From CALBTQ01 sp036725605 (GTDB taxonomy: Bacteria > Lernaellota > Lernaellaia > Lernaellales > Lernaellaceae): a DNA stretch of 64,000 nt. The position numbers and the translations under genes were made by a program. The notes under the pieces are model-generated. The model made no database searches and was not told where the DNA came from. It was given only the letters and a program-made list of their open reading frames with translations. The stretch lies in NCBI GenBank assembly GCA_036725605.1, contig DAIMDW010000013.1, positions 62,001 through 126,000 on the forward strand, written 5' to 3'. Shown here piece by piece: positions 41,352-50,456 of the stretch (within the stretch, counting starts at the first letter, position 1; each line of letters opens with the position of its first letter).

Positions 41352-41369
41352 AACAAGTTAGTATGTCCC

Positions 41370-41415
41370 GCAAACCGGCCGCTCCTTCCGGGAGTCGCCG
41401 GTTTGCCGTTTAATC
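41370..41415 (+). terminator. Terminator after the ferredoxin gene
   Basis: GCAAACCGG (41370-41378) pairs with CCGGTTTGC (41398-41406), with partial inner pairing of CGCTCC and GGAGTCG, followed by CGTTTAAT. It lies 18 bases after the stop. Confidence 0.8.
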
Positions 41416-41425
41416 GCCGTTCATA

Positions 41426-41454
41426 TTTACATCCATCGGTGAATCAACTATAAG
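41426..41454 (+). promoter_or_regulatory. Candidate sigma70 promoter of nrdJ
   Basis: TTTACA (41426-41431), a 17-base spacer and TATAAG (41449-41454). The leader to the ATG would be about 85 bases. I looked for a cobalamin riboswitch or NrdR boxes and saw neither clearly. Confidence 0.6.
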
Positions 41455-41545
41455 ATTTTGTCGGCGCATGGCAGCGGCCGACGTAAAACAATCGCGGCGT
41501 TGGTGCGATACCGACCGAACTTTCAAGCGCAACAGGAGAATCTCG

Positions 41546-44143
41546 ATGCCGCCGAAGGGCAAATCCCCTCGTCATTCCAAAAAGTCCCCGCCATCGACCC
41601 GGGCCAAAAAGACGTCGATGCCCCTGTTCTTCCAGGACGCGGGCGCCACGGGAAATACGCTCGTCCAGTTCGTGGAGAAGGTCATGGACGACAGCGGTCT
41701 GGTGTTCAAGCAGAAAAAGACGCTGGCCAGGTCCATCGCCGCCAAACTGGGCGACAACGGCGGCAAGACGCTCTCGGCGCAACAGGTGCTGGCGATGCTG
41801 GCCGACGAGTCCGAAGACGCCAAACGCCCCGTGACCGCCGACGGCCTGCCGATGCCCGCGTTTTCGGCCAACGCCCGCGTGGTGCTCAACAAGCGCTATT
41901 TGATCAAGAACGCGGCCGGCGAGCCGATCGAGCAACCGTGGGAAATGCTCAAGCGCGTGGCGGCCACCATCGCCGCGATCGATCGCCAATACGATCCGCA
42001 GGCGGATGTCGACGCCCTCACCCGGCAATTTTACGAGATGATGGCCCGCCTCGAATTTCTGCCCAACTCGCCGACGCTGATGAACGCCGGACGCGATCTG
42101 GGGCAGCTTTCGGCCTGCTTCGTGCTGCCGGTGGACGACTCGATGGAGTCGATCTTCGAGGCGATCAAGCACACCGCGCTGATCCACAAATCCGGCGGCG
42201 GCACGGGCTTTTCGTTCTCGCGTCTGCGCCCGAAGAACGACCCGGTGAAAACGACCAAAGGCGTGTCCAGCGGGCCGATTTCCTTCATGACGGTTTTCGA
42301 CGCGGCCACCGACACAATCAAACAGGGCGGCACGCGGCGCGGCGCGAACATGGGCATTTTGCGGGTGGACCACCCGGACATCCTGGATTTCATCACCGCG
42401 AAAAAGGACCTGGACAAGCTCAACAATTTCAATCTGAGCGTCGCGCTGACCAACGCGTTCATGGAAGCGCTGAAGACCGGCAAGGAATACGCGCTGGTCA
42501 ATCCGCACACGGGCAAGGAACAGGGCCGGCTGAGCGCACGCAAGGTGTTCGACCTGATCGTGCAGATGGCCTGGCTCAACGGCGAACCGGGTCTGGTGTT
42601 TCTCGACCGGCTCAACGAAAGCAATCCCACGCCGGAGGTCGGCGCGATCGAAGCGACCAACCCCTGCGGCGAACAGCCGTTGTTGCCTTATGAATCGTGC
42701 AACCTGGGCAGCATCAACCTGACGCGGATGGTCAAGGGGCGCGACGTCGATTGGGACAAGCTGCGCAAGACGATCCAACTGGCCGTGCATTTCCTGGACA
42801 ACGTCATCGACGCCAACCAATATCCATTGAAGCAAATCGGCGAAATGACCCGCGCCAATCGCAAGATCGGCCTGGGCATCATGGGCTTCGCCGAAATGCT
42901 CATTCAACTGGACATCGCCTACGACACGCAGCGCGGCGTCGACAAAGGCCGGCAGGTGATGGCGTTCATCCAGAAGGAAGGACGCAAAGCCAGTTGCGCC
43001 CTGGCCGATCAACGCGGTCCGTTCCCCAATATCGACCGCAGCGTTTACGCCAAAGAGACCGCGGGGAACCGGCCGCGCAACGCCACGGTGACCACCATCG
43101 CGCCGACCGGCACGCTCTCGTTGCTGGCGGGCACCAGCAGCGGCATCGAGCCGTTGTTCGCGCTCTCGTTCGTGCGCAACGTTCTGGACGGCGCGGCGCT
43201 GGTCGAAATGAATCCGCTTTTCGAAAAGGCGATGCAGGCAAGCAACGTCGACGACGAAAAGCTGCTGCGTTTGATCGCCGAATCCGGCAGCGTGCGCAAC
43301 ATCCCGCAAGTGCCCGAAACGATCCGCAAGGTCTATTGCACCGCGCACGACATCGACCCGATTTCACACGTGCGCATGCAGGCGGCGTTTCAGAAGTTCA
43401 CCGACAACGCCGTTTCGAAAACGGTCAATTTCCCGCAGCAGGCCAAGCCCAAGCACATCGCCGAGGCCTTCCTGCAGGCGTACGAGCTGGGGTGCAAGGG
43501 CATCACCATTTTCCGCTACGGCTCGCGCGATCCGGTGCTGTCGCTGACCGAAACAAAGACTCAAAAACGCGCCGCCAAAGACAAGCTCGTCGCCCAGCCG
43601 ATCATCTACGACAAGATTCATCCGCGGCAGCGCAGCCGGAAGCTCGACGGCTCGACCGACCTGGCGACCATCGGGTGCGGCAAGCTGTACGTGACGATCA
43701 ACTACGACAACATCGGCCTCTGCGAGGTTATGACCTCGACCGGCCGCACCGGCGGTTGCCCCAGCCAGAGCGAAGCCATCAGCCGCCTGGTCAGCCTCGC
43801 GCTGCGTTCGGGCATCGCAGTCGAGGACATCACCCACCAGCTCGAGGGCATCCGCTGCCACAGCGCCTTGCGCCGCAACGAACTGATCACCAACGGCGAC
43901 CGGGCCGTCTCCTGCCCGGCGGCGATCGGCCAAGCGCTGTTGACCTGCGCGGCGATGCTCAGCAAGGAGCGCAAGAAGTCGGCCGATAAGGGACCGGATC
44001 TTTCCGCGCCGGTCAATCTGATGCATACGCAAGACGAACTGTACTGGCTGGAACAGGGATTGTGCCCCGATTGCCAGACCGCCATCGAGTACGAAGGCGG
44101 CTGCGTCATCTGCCGTTCCTGCGGTTTTTCCAAGTGCGGTTAA
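41546..44143 (+). CDS. nrdJ: Adenosylcobalamin-dependent (class II) ribonucleotide reductase
   Basis: An 865-residue enzyme making deoxyribonucleotides without oxygen dependence. The active-site trio is Asn372, Cys374 and Glu376 in TNPCGEQPLLPYESCNLGSINL; LSACFVLPVDDSMESIFEAI holds the redox-active Cys, and APTGTLSLLAGTSSGIEPLF the phosphate-binding region. The C-terminus has a TSCPD domain (YVTINYDNIGLCEVMTSTGRTGGCPSQ) and a zinc-finger-like end with CPDC and CRSC. The basic N-terminus (~1-30) and the following ~70 residues do not look like a standard ATP cone. The ATG at 41546 follows GGAG; an upstream in-frame ATG at 41468 lacks support. Confidence 0.95.
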   Translation: MPPKGKSPRHSKKSPPSTRAKKTSMPLFFQDAGATGNTLVQFVEKVMDDSGLVFKQKKTLARSIAAKLGDNGGKTLSAQQVLAMLADESEDAKRPVTADGLPMPAFSANARVVLNKRYLIKNAAGEPIEQPWEMLKRVAATIAAIDRQYDPQADVDALTRQFYEMMARLEFLPNSPTLMNAGRDLGQLSACFVLPVDDSMESIFEAIKHTALIHKSGGGTGFSFSRLRPKNDPVKTTKGVSSGPISFMTVFDAATDTIKQGGTRRGANMGILRVDHPDILDFITAKKDLDKLNNFNLSVALTNAFMEALKTGKEYALVNPHTGKEQGRLSARKVFDLIVQMAWLNGEPGLVFLDRLNESNPTPEVGAIEATNPCGEQPLLPYESCNLGSINLTRMVKGRDVDWDKLRKTIQLAVHFLDNVIDANQYPLKQIGEMTRANRKIGLGIMGFAEMLIQLDIAYDTQRGVDKGRQVMAFIQKEGRKASCALADQRGPFPNIDRSVYAKETAGNRPRNATVTTIAPTGTLSLLAGTSSGIEPLFALSFVRNVLDGAALVEMNPLFEKAMQASNVDDEKLLRLIAESGSVRNIPQVPETIRKVYCTAHDIDPISHVRMQAAFQKFTDNAVSKTVNFPQQAKPKHIAEAFLQAYELGCKGITIFRYGSRDPVLSLTETKTQKRAAKDKLVAQPIIYDKIHPRQRSRKLDGSTDLATIGCGKLYVTINYDNIGLCEVMTSTGRTGGCPSQSEAISRLVSLALRSGIAVEDITHQLEGIRCHSALRRNELITNGDRAVSCPAAIGQALLTCAAMLSKERKKSADKGPDLSAPVNLMHTQDELYWLEQGLCPDCQTAIEYEGGCVICRSCGFSKCG

Positions 44144-44393
44144 GCTGATTCCAACAGTTGATCTAACACAAAACCTTCTTCCATTATTTCTATTTACAAC
44201 ATTACTTATCATATTTTATCGTTAAAAAATCTTCATTCACCCATCCCAAATCAGGAAATCGTCGTTATGTTGGAAATGTACGGATTTATTGAAAAATACC
44301 GCATGAAAACACTGAAGTTTTTCGGCTAACCCGTCGATGTTCATAGAGTCGGATAGACGAACATGACTATGTTCCCATCCCCCGGAGAAATAG

Positions 44394-45593
44394 TTGGATA
44401 AGTTACGGGTACTTTACATCAACCATACCGGCAACGTCAGCGGCGCTGAGATTCTGATCATTCGCGTCACCGACGAGCTCGATCCGCAGCATTTCGAGAA
44501 AATCGGTATGTGCCCTTTCGACGGCAAGCTCCACGAACGTTTCGCCGAGGCGATGGATCACGTTGAACCTTTGCCCATGCAGTCCACAACTACCGGATTT
44601 TACTCCAGATTCAAACAATACGCCTCCTCGATGGCCGCGGTGTACCGGGTGATGGTCAAACACCGCGTTCACCTCGTGCACGCCAACAGTTTCCGCGCCG
44701 CGTTGATTGCCGCGCCGGTCGGCCTTTTCTTAGGAAAACCGGTCATTTGGCACATGTACGACATTCTGCAGCCCAAACTGAAAAACGTGTTTATCGTTCG
44801 TCTATATTCGCGGTTGGTGAAAAAAATCGTCGCGGTCAGCAACGCCACGCGCGACGCCCTGTTGCGCGTCGGGGCGCAAAAATCGAAAATCAAGCGTATT
44901 TACAACTGCCTGGATCGTGAGAAAATCTTCCAAAGCGCGCAAAGCGATCAACAACTGCTCGTCAATCCCGCCGGCGACGGTCCCAAAATCGTCATGAGCG
45001 GTCAAATCACCCCCTGGAAGGGGCAGGACGTTCTGCTCAATGCCATTCCGACAATCCTCTCGACGCATCCGAAAGCGCATTTTTACTTCATCGGCGAAAG
45101 CCACCTGCCGGCCGACAAGGAGTTTCAGGCGCAGTTGAAGGAGCAGGCGAAAGCAGTTGGAATCGACAATAAAATCAACTGGATGGGATTCCGCAGGGAC
45201 GGTCTGGCGCTGCTGAAACAAGCGGACATCATCGTTCATTGCAGCGTTTATCCGGACCCTTTGCCGACCGTGGTGATGGAAGGCATGGCCCTGGAGCGGC
45301 TGGTCGTCGCCAGCGATATCGGCGGAGTGCCGGAAATGGTGATTGACGGCGTAACCGGCCATCTATATTCTCCGGGCAACTCGGCCGCGTTGGCCAAGAA
45401 AATCGAGGAAGTTCTGGCCGATCCGGCCGAGGCCGACCAGATGGCCAAACGAGCCGGCGAGCGCGTGGCCGAAATTTTCACGATGGAAAAGAACATCAAG
45501 GAAATCCTCGACCTGTATGAGGACGCCTTGGGAACGAGCATGAAGCAACAACTCGCCGCTCCCCAACATGAGGGGAATGGGAGGATGATATGA
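44394..45593 (+). CDS. GT4-family glycosyltransferase
   Basis: A 399-residue GT-B enzyme. The N-terminal acceptor domain begins LRVLYINHTGNVSGAEI. The C-terminal donor domain has ISGQ-like VMSGQITPWKGQDVLLNAI, HCSVYPDPLPTVVMEGMA with the EX7E-type glutamates, and VASDIGGVPEMVIDGVTGHL. It uses a nucleotide sugar to extend a glycan, probably the surface polysaccharide made by this cluster. It starts at TTG, with GGAG six bases upstream. The stop overlaps the GT9 start (ATGA). It is the first gene after a 250-base A/T-rich gap. Confidence 0.9.
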   Translation: MDKLRVLYINHTGNVSGAEILIIRVTDELDPQHFEKIGMCPFDGKLHERFAEAMDHVEPLPMQSTTTGFYSRFKQYASSMAAVYRVMVKHRVHLVHANSFRAALIAAPVGLFLGKPVIWHMYDILQPKLKNVFIVRLYSRLVKKIVAVSNATRDALLRVGAQKSKIKRIYNCLDREKIFQSAQSDQQLLVNPAGDGPKIVMSGQITPWKGQDVLLNAIPTILSTHPKAHFYFIGESHLPADKEFQAQLKEQAKAVGIDNKINWMGFRRDGLALLKQADIIVHCSVYPDPLPTVVMEGMALERLVVASDIGGVPEMVIDGVTGHLYSPGNSAALAKKIEEVLADPAEADQMAKRAGERVAEIFTMEKNIKEILDLYEDALGTSMKQQLAAPQHEGNGRMI

Positions 45594-46726
45594 AGCGAGC
45601 CTGGCCTTGGTTGATTCGTTCCGCGCGAGCGATTATGGACATTATGCCCGCGGAACAGCGGAAAGCCGTCTCCAGCATTTTGTTGTTGGAAACCCTGGGC
45701 GTGAAAGACGCGGTGGCCGCCACGCCGGCGATCGACGCGCTGCTCACGACCTTCCCCGGTGCGAAAATCATCCTCGCCGCCACCCCGGCTTCGTGTCAGA
45801 TGTTGCGGCATGACAACCGCGTTTCCGAAACGATTCCCGTGGCCGCGCCGTGGGTGTTTTCCACCGCCAACCGCAAAGCCTTCGCCGCCAGCGTGGCCAA
45901 GCTGTGCGCCAAGACCTATGACATCGCCATCGATCTGGACAACAATCCGGGCAACCGTTTGATGCTCGGTCTCGTTTCCTCGCCGGTGCGCGTGGGCCAC
46001 GTGGGGCAGAACGACTTCACCCTCACCCACAAGGTCGCGGCGCCGCCGACGGAAATGTCGATCGCCGACCGCAAGCTGGAACTGGCCATCAAATCCGGCG
46101 CCAAGATGGTGCACAGCCTGCCGTCGTTGCGCCTGACCTACAGCGATCAGCGTTACATTCAGGACCTGCTCAACGGTCTGAATCTTTCCAATAAATTCCT
46201 GGTTGCGATCAGCGCCGACGCCGCCGACGTCAAATGTCGCTGGCCGGACAATTACTTCTCCGAGTTGGGCGACCGCATCCGGGAAATTCGGCCCGACGCC
46301 GAAGTGCTCTTTTTCGGCGCGCCCGGCGACAGCGCCAAGCTGGATCAACTCACCAAGCAAATGGCCAATCGCCCCTCGACGCTGCTGCTTTCCCTGCCGC
46401 GCCTCGCGGCGTTCCTGGAACGCTGCGATTTGTACTTCGGTTTGCATTCGGGGCCGTCGTACATCGCCGGCGCGATCGGCGTGCGTTCGATTTTGCTGTA
46501 TCCGCACCAAGAGTTTTTCACCGCGCCGGTCGGACCGAACATTCGCGTACTGGCGCCGCACAACGACCTGGCCGAGGTCAAACCGGCCTTCGCCGCCGAG
46601 GCGATCGTGCGCGCCATCGACGAGCTGCCGGCCAAAGCGCCCGAAATGCGCGGCGAGCCGCTGATCGCCAAAGCCCAGAATCTGTATTTCCACGCGGTGC
46701 AGGAAGTCACCGAACCGAACCGCTAA
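45590..46726 (+). CDS. GT9-family (heptosyltransferase-type) glycosyltransferase
   Basis: A 378-residue GT-B enzyme resembling ADP-heptose:LPS heptosyltransferases. It has SILLLETLGVKDAVAATPAIDALLTTFPGAKIIL in the N-terminal half, YDIAIDLDNNPGNRLML, and in the C-terminal half FFGAPGDSAKLDQL and the donor-site segment YFGLHSGPSYIAGAIGVRSILLY. Normally this family builds the LPS inner core. The gene starts inside the end of the GT4 gene, so the two are co-translated. The SGPSYIA segment replaces the common D/S-TG-hMHhA, so the donor sugar may not be heptose. Confidence 0.85.
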   Translation: MKRAWPWLIRSARAIMDIMPAEQRKAVSSILLLETLGVKDAVAATPAIDALLTTFPGAKIILAATPASCQMLRHDNRVSETIPVAAPWVFSTANRKAFAASVAKLCAKTYDIAIDLDNNPGNRLMLGLVSSPVRVGHVGQNDFTLTHKVAAPPTEMSIADRKLELAIKSGAKMVHSLPSLRLTYSDQRYIQDLLNGLNLSNKFLVAISADAADVKCRWPDNYFSELGDRIREIRPDAEVLFFGAPGDSAKLDQLTKQMANRPSTLLLSLPRLAAFLERCDLYFGLHSGPSYIAGAIGVRSILLYPHQEFFTAPVGPNIRVLAPHNDLAEVKPAFAAEAIVRAIDELPAKAPEMRGEPLIAKAQNLYFHAVQEVTEPNR

Positions 46727-46754
46727 GCATATAGGACAAGGAGTCTCTTGGATC

Positions 46755-48203
46755 ATGCGCATTACGTTTCTCACCCCGCCCGTTCTCGTCGGCGATCGGG
46801 CCACTGAACGGGTTGCCGGTTGCACTTACACGCTTTATCCGGTGCCCAACATTTACGAACTGACCATCGCCGCGCTGATCGAGCGCGAAGGCTTCGACGT
46901 GCGTTACAAGGAATGCGTGCTCGAAGAAATCAACCGCGCCCAGTTCGAGCAGTGGCTCGCCGACGACGATTCGGACGTGTACGCGCTGTACACGGTGAAC
47001 CTGGGTCTGGAAAACGACCTGGTGGCGCACGAGATCATTCGCCGTTATCGCGGCGGGCAAGTGGCCATCGTGTTCGAAGGGCCGGCGCCGACGCAGTTCC
47101 CCGAGCGTTTTCTACTCGATGAACGCTCCTTCGCCGTGCGCGGCGAGCCCGATTACACCATGCGCGATCTGATGCATCACCTCGACGAAAGCAAGCCGCT
47201 GGACGACGTGCTGGGCCTGAGCTACCGCGCCGCCGACGAGATGCGCCACAACGGCATGCGTCCGCTGATCAAGAACCTGGACGAACTGCCCTTCCCCGCG
47301 CGGCATCTGATTCCGGAAAAAATTCGCTACAATTTCTCCAATCCGAAGCTTGGCGTTTCGCCGTACACGGCGGTGGCCACCAGCCGCAACTGCCCGAACC
47401 AGTGCATCTACTGCGTGCCGTCGAGCATCACCTTCGCGCGCGAGCTGGAGTTCAAGAAAAACTTCCAGCACAAACCGCCGATCTCCATGCGTTCGGTCGA
47501 GCACGTGCGGCAGGAGCTGGAGATGCTCAAGGCCGAAGGCTACAAGTCCTTCTCGTTCCAGGACGACAACTGGATCTGGAACGACAAGCGCACGCTGGAA
47601 ATGTCGGAGATGATCGGCAAGCTGGGCATGGCCTGGGGCTGCCAGAGCCGCGCGGACCGCGTGACCGAAGAGCGCATCAAGGCGATGGCCGAGGCGGGCT
47701 GCAAGTACATCGACATCGGCGTGGAGAGCTTCAACCAGGACATCCTCGACTACGTGAAGAAAGACCTGACGGTCGAGGATCAGATCCGCGCGATCACGCT
47801 GATGAAAAAGTACGGCATGCACACCAAGATCAACGTCCTGCTGGGCACCAGCCCGCTGGAGACGGTCGAAACCATTCGCGCCAACGAAAAGGTCATCAAG
47901 GATCTGGACGTCGACCAGGTCATGTTCTCGATCACCAGTCCCTTTCCGGGGACGGAGTTTTACGATCTGGCGAAAGAAAACGGCTGGTTCGTCAATGGCG
48001 ATTACGAACCGGTCGATGTGCAAAAAGAAGCGATTACCAGCTTCCCCAACCTTTCCAAGGCTACGCTGGAATCGGAAGTTCGTCGTGCCAATCGCCGTTT
48101 TTTCCTGAGCCCGCGATTTATTCGCAAAAACCTTCATCGGTTCAAAAGCTTCCGCGACCTCAAGGCCGCCAGCAAAGCTTTGTATCGCAAGTTGTGGGCT
48201 TAG
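46755..48203 (+). CDS. B12-binding-type radical SAM protein
   Basis: A 482-residue enzyme with an N-terminal cobalamin-binding-like domain (~1-140; LTIAALIEREGFDVRYKE) and a radical SAM barrel. The cluster motif is Cys213-Pro-Asn-Gln-Cys217-Ile-Tyr-Cys220, followed by FQDDNWIWN and DIGVESFNQDILDYVKKDLTVEDQ. The usual DxHxxG of cobalamin binding is not evident, as in several radical SAM proteins of this type. It may modify a sugar, lipid or metabolite for the surrounding polysaccharide genes, but the reaction is unknown. AAGGAG lies 11 bases before the ATG. Flanked by glycosyltransferase genes on the same strand. Confidence 0.85.
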   Translation: MRITFLTPPVLVGDRATERVAGCTYTLYPVPNIYELTIAALIEREGFDVRYKECVLEEINRAQFEQWLADDDSDVYALYTVNLGLENDLVAHEIIRRYRGGQVAIVFEGPAPTQFPERFLLDERSFAVRGEPDYTMRDLMHHLDESKPLDDVLGLSYRAADEMRHNGMRPLIKNLDELPFPARHLIPEKIRYNFSNPKLGVSPYTAVATSRNCPNQCIYCVPSSITFARELEFKKNFQHKPPISMRSVEHVRQELEMLKAEGYKSFSFQDDNWIWNDKRTLEMSEMIGKLGMAWGCQSRADRVTEERIKAMAEAGCKYIDIGVESFNQDILDYVKKDLTVEDQIRAITLMKKYGMHTKINVLLGTSPLETVETIRANEKVIKDLDVDQVMFSITSPFPGTEFYDLAKENGWFVNGDYEPVDVQKEAITSFPNLSKATLESEVRRANRRFFLSPRFIRKNLHRFKSFRDLKAASKALYRKLWA

Positions 48204-48227
48204 GCGACAACCTAAGGGATTAGGAAA

Positions 48228-50084
48228 ATGAGAATTCTATTTGTCACACCGCGGCTGCCGTACCCGCCTTTCAAGGGCGATCAGCTGCGCACTTATCATT
48301 TCATTCGGGAGTTGGCGAAGGAGCACACCATCGATCTGCTCTCCTTTACCGACAGCAAAAACGACGACGCTTCGCTCGAGGAACTGAACAAGCACTGCCG
48401 CAACATCAACCTGATTCATCTGCCCAAGTGGTGGTCGCTATTGAAGATGTTGATCGGCTTGTTCAGCCTGGTGCCCTTCCAGATCCTCTACTACAGCTCG
48501 ATGCGCATGCACCTGGCGTTGAAGAAAATGTTGAGCGAAAGCAATTACGACGTTGTGCACATCTCCCTGGTGCGCATGATGGAATACGCGCTGGAATGCG
48601 GCGATACCCCGGTAGTGGTGGACCATATCGACGCGTTGAGCCTGAACATGAAACGCCGCATGAGCCAGACGCGCAATCCCCTGATCAAACTGGCGATCTG
48701 GTGGGAAGGCGTGAAAATGGCGCGCTACGAGCGCAAATGCGAACTGGCGCAAACGCACAGCGTGATCACCAGCAAAGTCGACGCCGCCGCCCTGGGCTAT
48801 CACTGGATGGACGTCGTCAGCAACGGCGTCAACACCGACCAGTTCACTCCCCAGGATGTGGAAAAGAAATTCGACACGATCTTTACCGGCAACATGTCCT
48901 ATTTCCCCAACGTCGACGCCATTCATTTCTATCATGAAGAAGTGCTGCCGAACCTGTTGGAACAGGATCAAAACCATCAGTTCTACATCGTGGGCATCAA
49001 TCCGGCCAAAGACGTCAAAGCGCTCAAAGACGACAAAAACGTGTTCGTCACCGGGTTCGTCGAAGATCTGACCGGCTACCTCAACAGCGCACGCCTGTTC
49101 GTCGCACCGTTGCAGGCCGGCACCGGCATCCAAAATAAAATCCTGGAAGCGATGAGCTGCGGCCTGCCGGTCGTCAGCACCAGCTACGGCAACGCGGGCA
49201 TCGGCGCCGGCGACGGCCGGGAAATCATCATCGCCAACGACGGGAAAAAGTTCGCCGCCGCCATTCGCGACCTGTTGGCGAATCCGGAAAAGGGAAAAGC
49301 CATCGGCCTCAAGGCGCGCGAATTGGTGAAAAAGCGTTTCGGTTGGGCGTCCAAGGCCGAAAAGCTGGCGGACGTATACCGCGAAGCCATCCACCTGAAC
49401 CGGATCAAGATGATCGAGGAACGCGCCGGCCGCGTGCCGATCGAAGCCTTGCGCTACAAGGAGTGCAACTACCTGACCAACAACGTTTACTATCGCCGGC
49501 GGGAAAGCCTGCGCGAGCGCATCTTCGACCTCGCCGTGGCCGGGATGATTCTCCTGCTGTCCTCGCCTTTGTGGATCGGTGCATCGCTGGCGATCCTGCT
49601 GACCAGCGGTCGACCGATTCTCTTCCGGCAACAGCGCGTCGGTCAGGGCGGCCGGCTGTTCAATCTCTACAAGCTGCGCACCATGGTCAAGGATGCGGAG
49701 AAAAACGGCGCCGTGTTCGCCGTTGAAAACGATGCGCGGGTGACCGGATTGGGCAAATTCCTCCGCAAAACGCGTATCGACGAACTGCCGCAGCTTTACA
49801 ACATTCTGCGCGGCGACATGAAGATCATCGGCCCGCGTCCGGAGCGACCCGAGTTCGTCCGCAACTTCAACAACGAGCTGCCGATGTATGTCTGCCGGCA
49901 TTACGTCAAGCCGGGACTGACCGGTTGGGCGCAGGTGATGTTCCAGTACGCGGCGGGCATCGATGACACTTACAAAAAACTGCAATATGATTTATACTAT
50001 ATCAAGAACAAAACGGTCCTGCTCGATTTGTTCATTCTGCTGCGGACGGTCGGGGTCGTCTTGACGGGCAAGGGAGCACGCTAA
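48228..50084 (+). CDS. GT4 glycosyltransferase fused to an initiating sugar phosphotransferase
   Basis: A 618-residue two-domain protein. Residues ~1-395 are a GT4 enzyme resembling the exosortase-associated Stp1 group (RILFVTPRLPYPPFKGDQLR; VFVTGFVEDLTGYLNSARLFVAPLQAGTGIQNKILEAMSCGLPVV). Residues ~425-618 are a bacterial sugar transferase (WcaJ/PglC-like) with one membrane hairpin (FDLAVAGMILLLSSPLWIGASLAILL), FRQQRVGQGGRLFNLYKLRTM, TRIDELPQLYNILRGDM, GPRPERPEF and KPGLTGWAQV. The second domain would start a glycan on undecaprenyl phosphate, and the first could add the next sugar. No frameshift is needed to join them. Confidence 0.9.
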   Translation: MRILFVTPRLPYPPFKGDQLRTYHFIRELAKEHTIDLLSFTDSKNDDASLEELNKHCRNINLIHLPKWWSLLKMLIGLFSLVPFQILYYSSMRMHLALKKMLSESNYDVVHISLVRMMEYALECGDTPVVVDHIDALSLNMKRRMSQTRNPLIKLAIWWEGVKMARYERKCELAQTHSVITSKVDAAALGYHWMDVVSNGVNTDQFTPQDVEKKFDTIFTGNMSYFPNVDAIHFYHEEVLPNLLEQDQNHQFYIVGINPAKDVKALKDDKNVFVTGFVEDLTGYLNSARLFVAPLQAGTGIQNKILEAMSCGLPVVSTSYGNAGIGAGDGREIIIANDGKKFAAAIRDLLANPEKGKAIGLKARELVKKRFGWASKAEKLADVYREAIHLNRIKMIEERAGRVPIEALRYKECNYLTNNVYYRRRESLRERIFDLAVAGMILLLSSPLWIGASLAILLTSGRPILFRQQRVGQGGRLFNLYKLRTMVKDAEKNGAVFAVENDARVTGLGKFLRKTRIDELPQLYNILRGDMKIIGPRPERPEFVRNFNNELPMYVCRHYVKPGLTGWAQVMFQYAAGIDDTYKKLQYDLYYIKNKTVLLDLFILLRTVGVVLTGKGAR

Positions 50085-50102
50085 CGGCTGGAGGTTGTCG
50101 CG

Positions 50103-50453
50103 ATGAGTAAGATAACCAATCCGATCAACAAGCGCGTTTACCCGCGTCTGCCCACCATGCTTAAAGTGGAGTATTCCCGGGGCGGCGACGTCTTTTCCGA
50201 CTACTCGACGAACATCAGCAAGGGCGGACTGTTCCTTCATTCCAAACAAATGTTGAACCTGGGCAATCGCATTCATTTGCGCCTGACCCTGCCCGGCGAG
50301 CCGCGCCCGATTCAGGCGATCGGCCTGGTCATGTGGACCGACAAAGGCGGAGCGGCCAGCCCCAACCTGCCGGGCGTCGGCGTGCGTTTCGCGCACATCA
50401 CGCAGGAACACCGCGACCGGCTGGAGTACTTCCTTCAGCAGTTCAACAATTGA
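50103..50453 (+). CDS. PilZ-domain protein
   Basis: A 116-residue single-domain c-di-GMP-binding candidate. The RxxxR motif is Arg11-Arg15 (KRVYPRLP), and the second motif is TNISKGGLFL, with Ser and Gly in the usual (D/N)xSxxG places. It resembles the short PilZ proteins (TIGR02266 type) common in Myxococcota. GGAGG precedes the ATG, and it starts 18 bases after the initiating sugar phosphotransferase gene, so c-di-GMP may control this polysaccharide. Flagellar genes lie on the other side, so a motility role is an alternative. Confidence 0.9.
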   Translation: MSKITNPINKRVYPRLPTMLKVEYSRGGDVFSDYSTNISKGGLFLHSKQMLNLGNRIHLRLTLPGEPRPIQAIGLVMWTDKGGAASPNLPGVGVRFAHITQEHRDRLEYFLQQFNN

Positions 50454-50456
50454 CGA

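Noticed and set aside
41455..41545. Cobalamin riboswitch in the nrdJ leader
   Set aside because: The leader is under 100 bases and lacks a B12-box-like segment; it is too short for the structure.
44267..44329. A 20-codon leader peptide before the GT4 gene
   Set aside because: The Shine-Dalgarno is poor, no attenuator hairpin follows, and the codons show no regulatory run.
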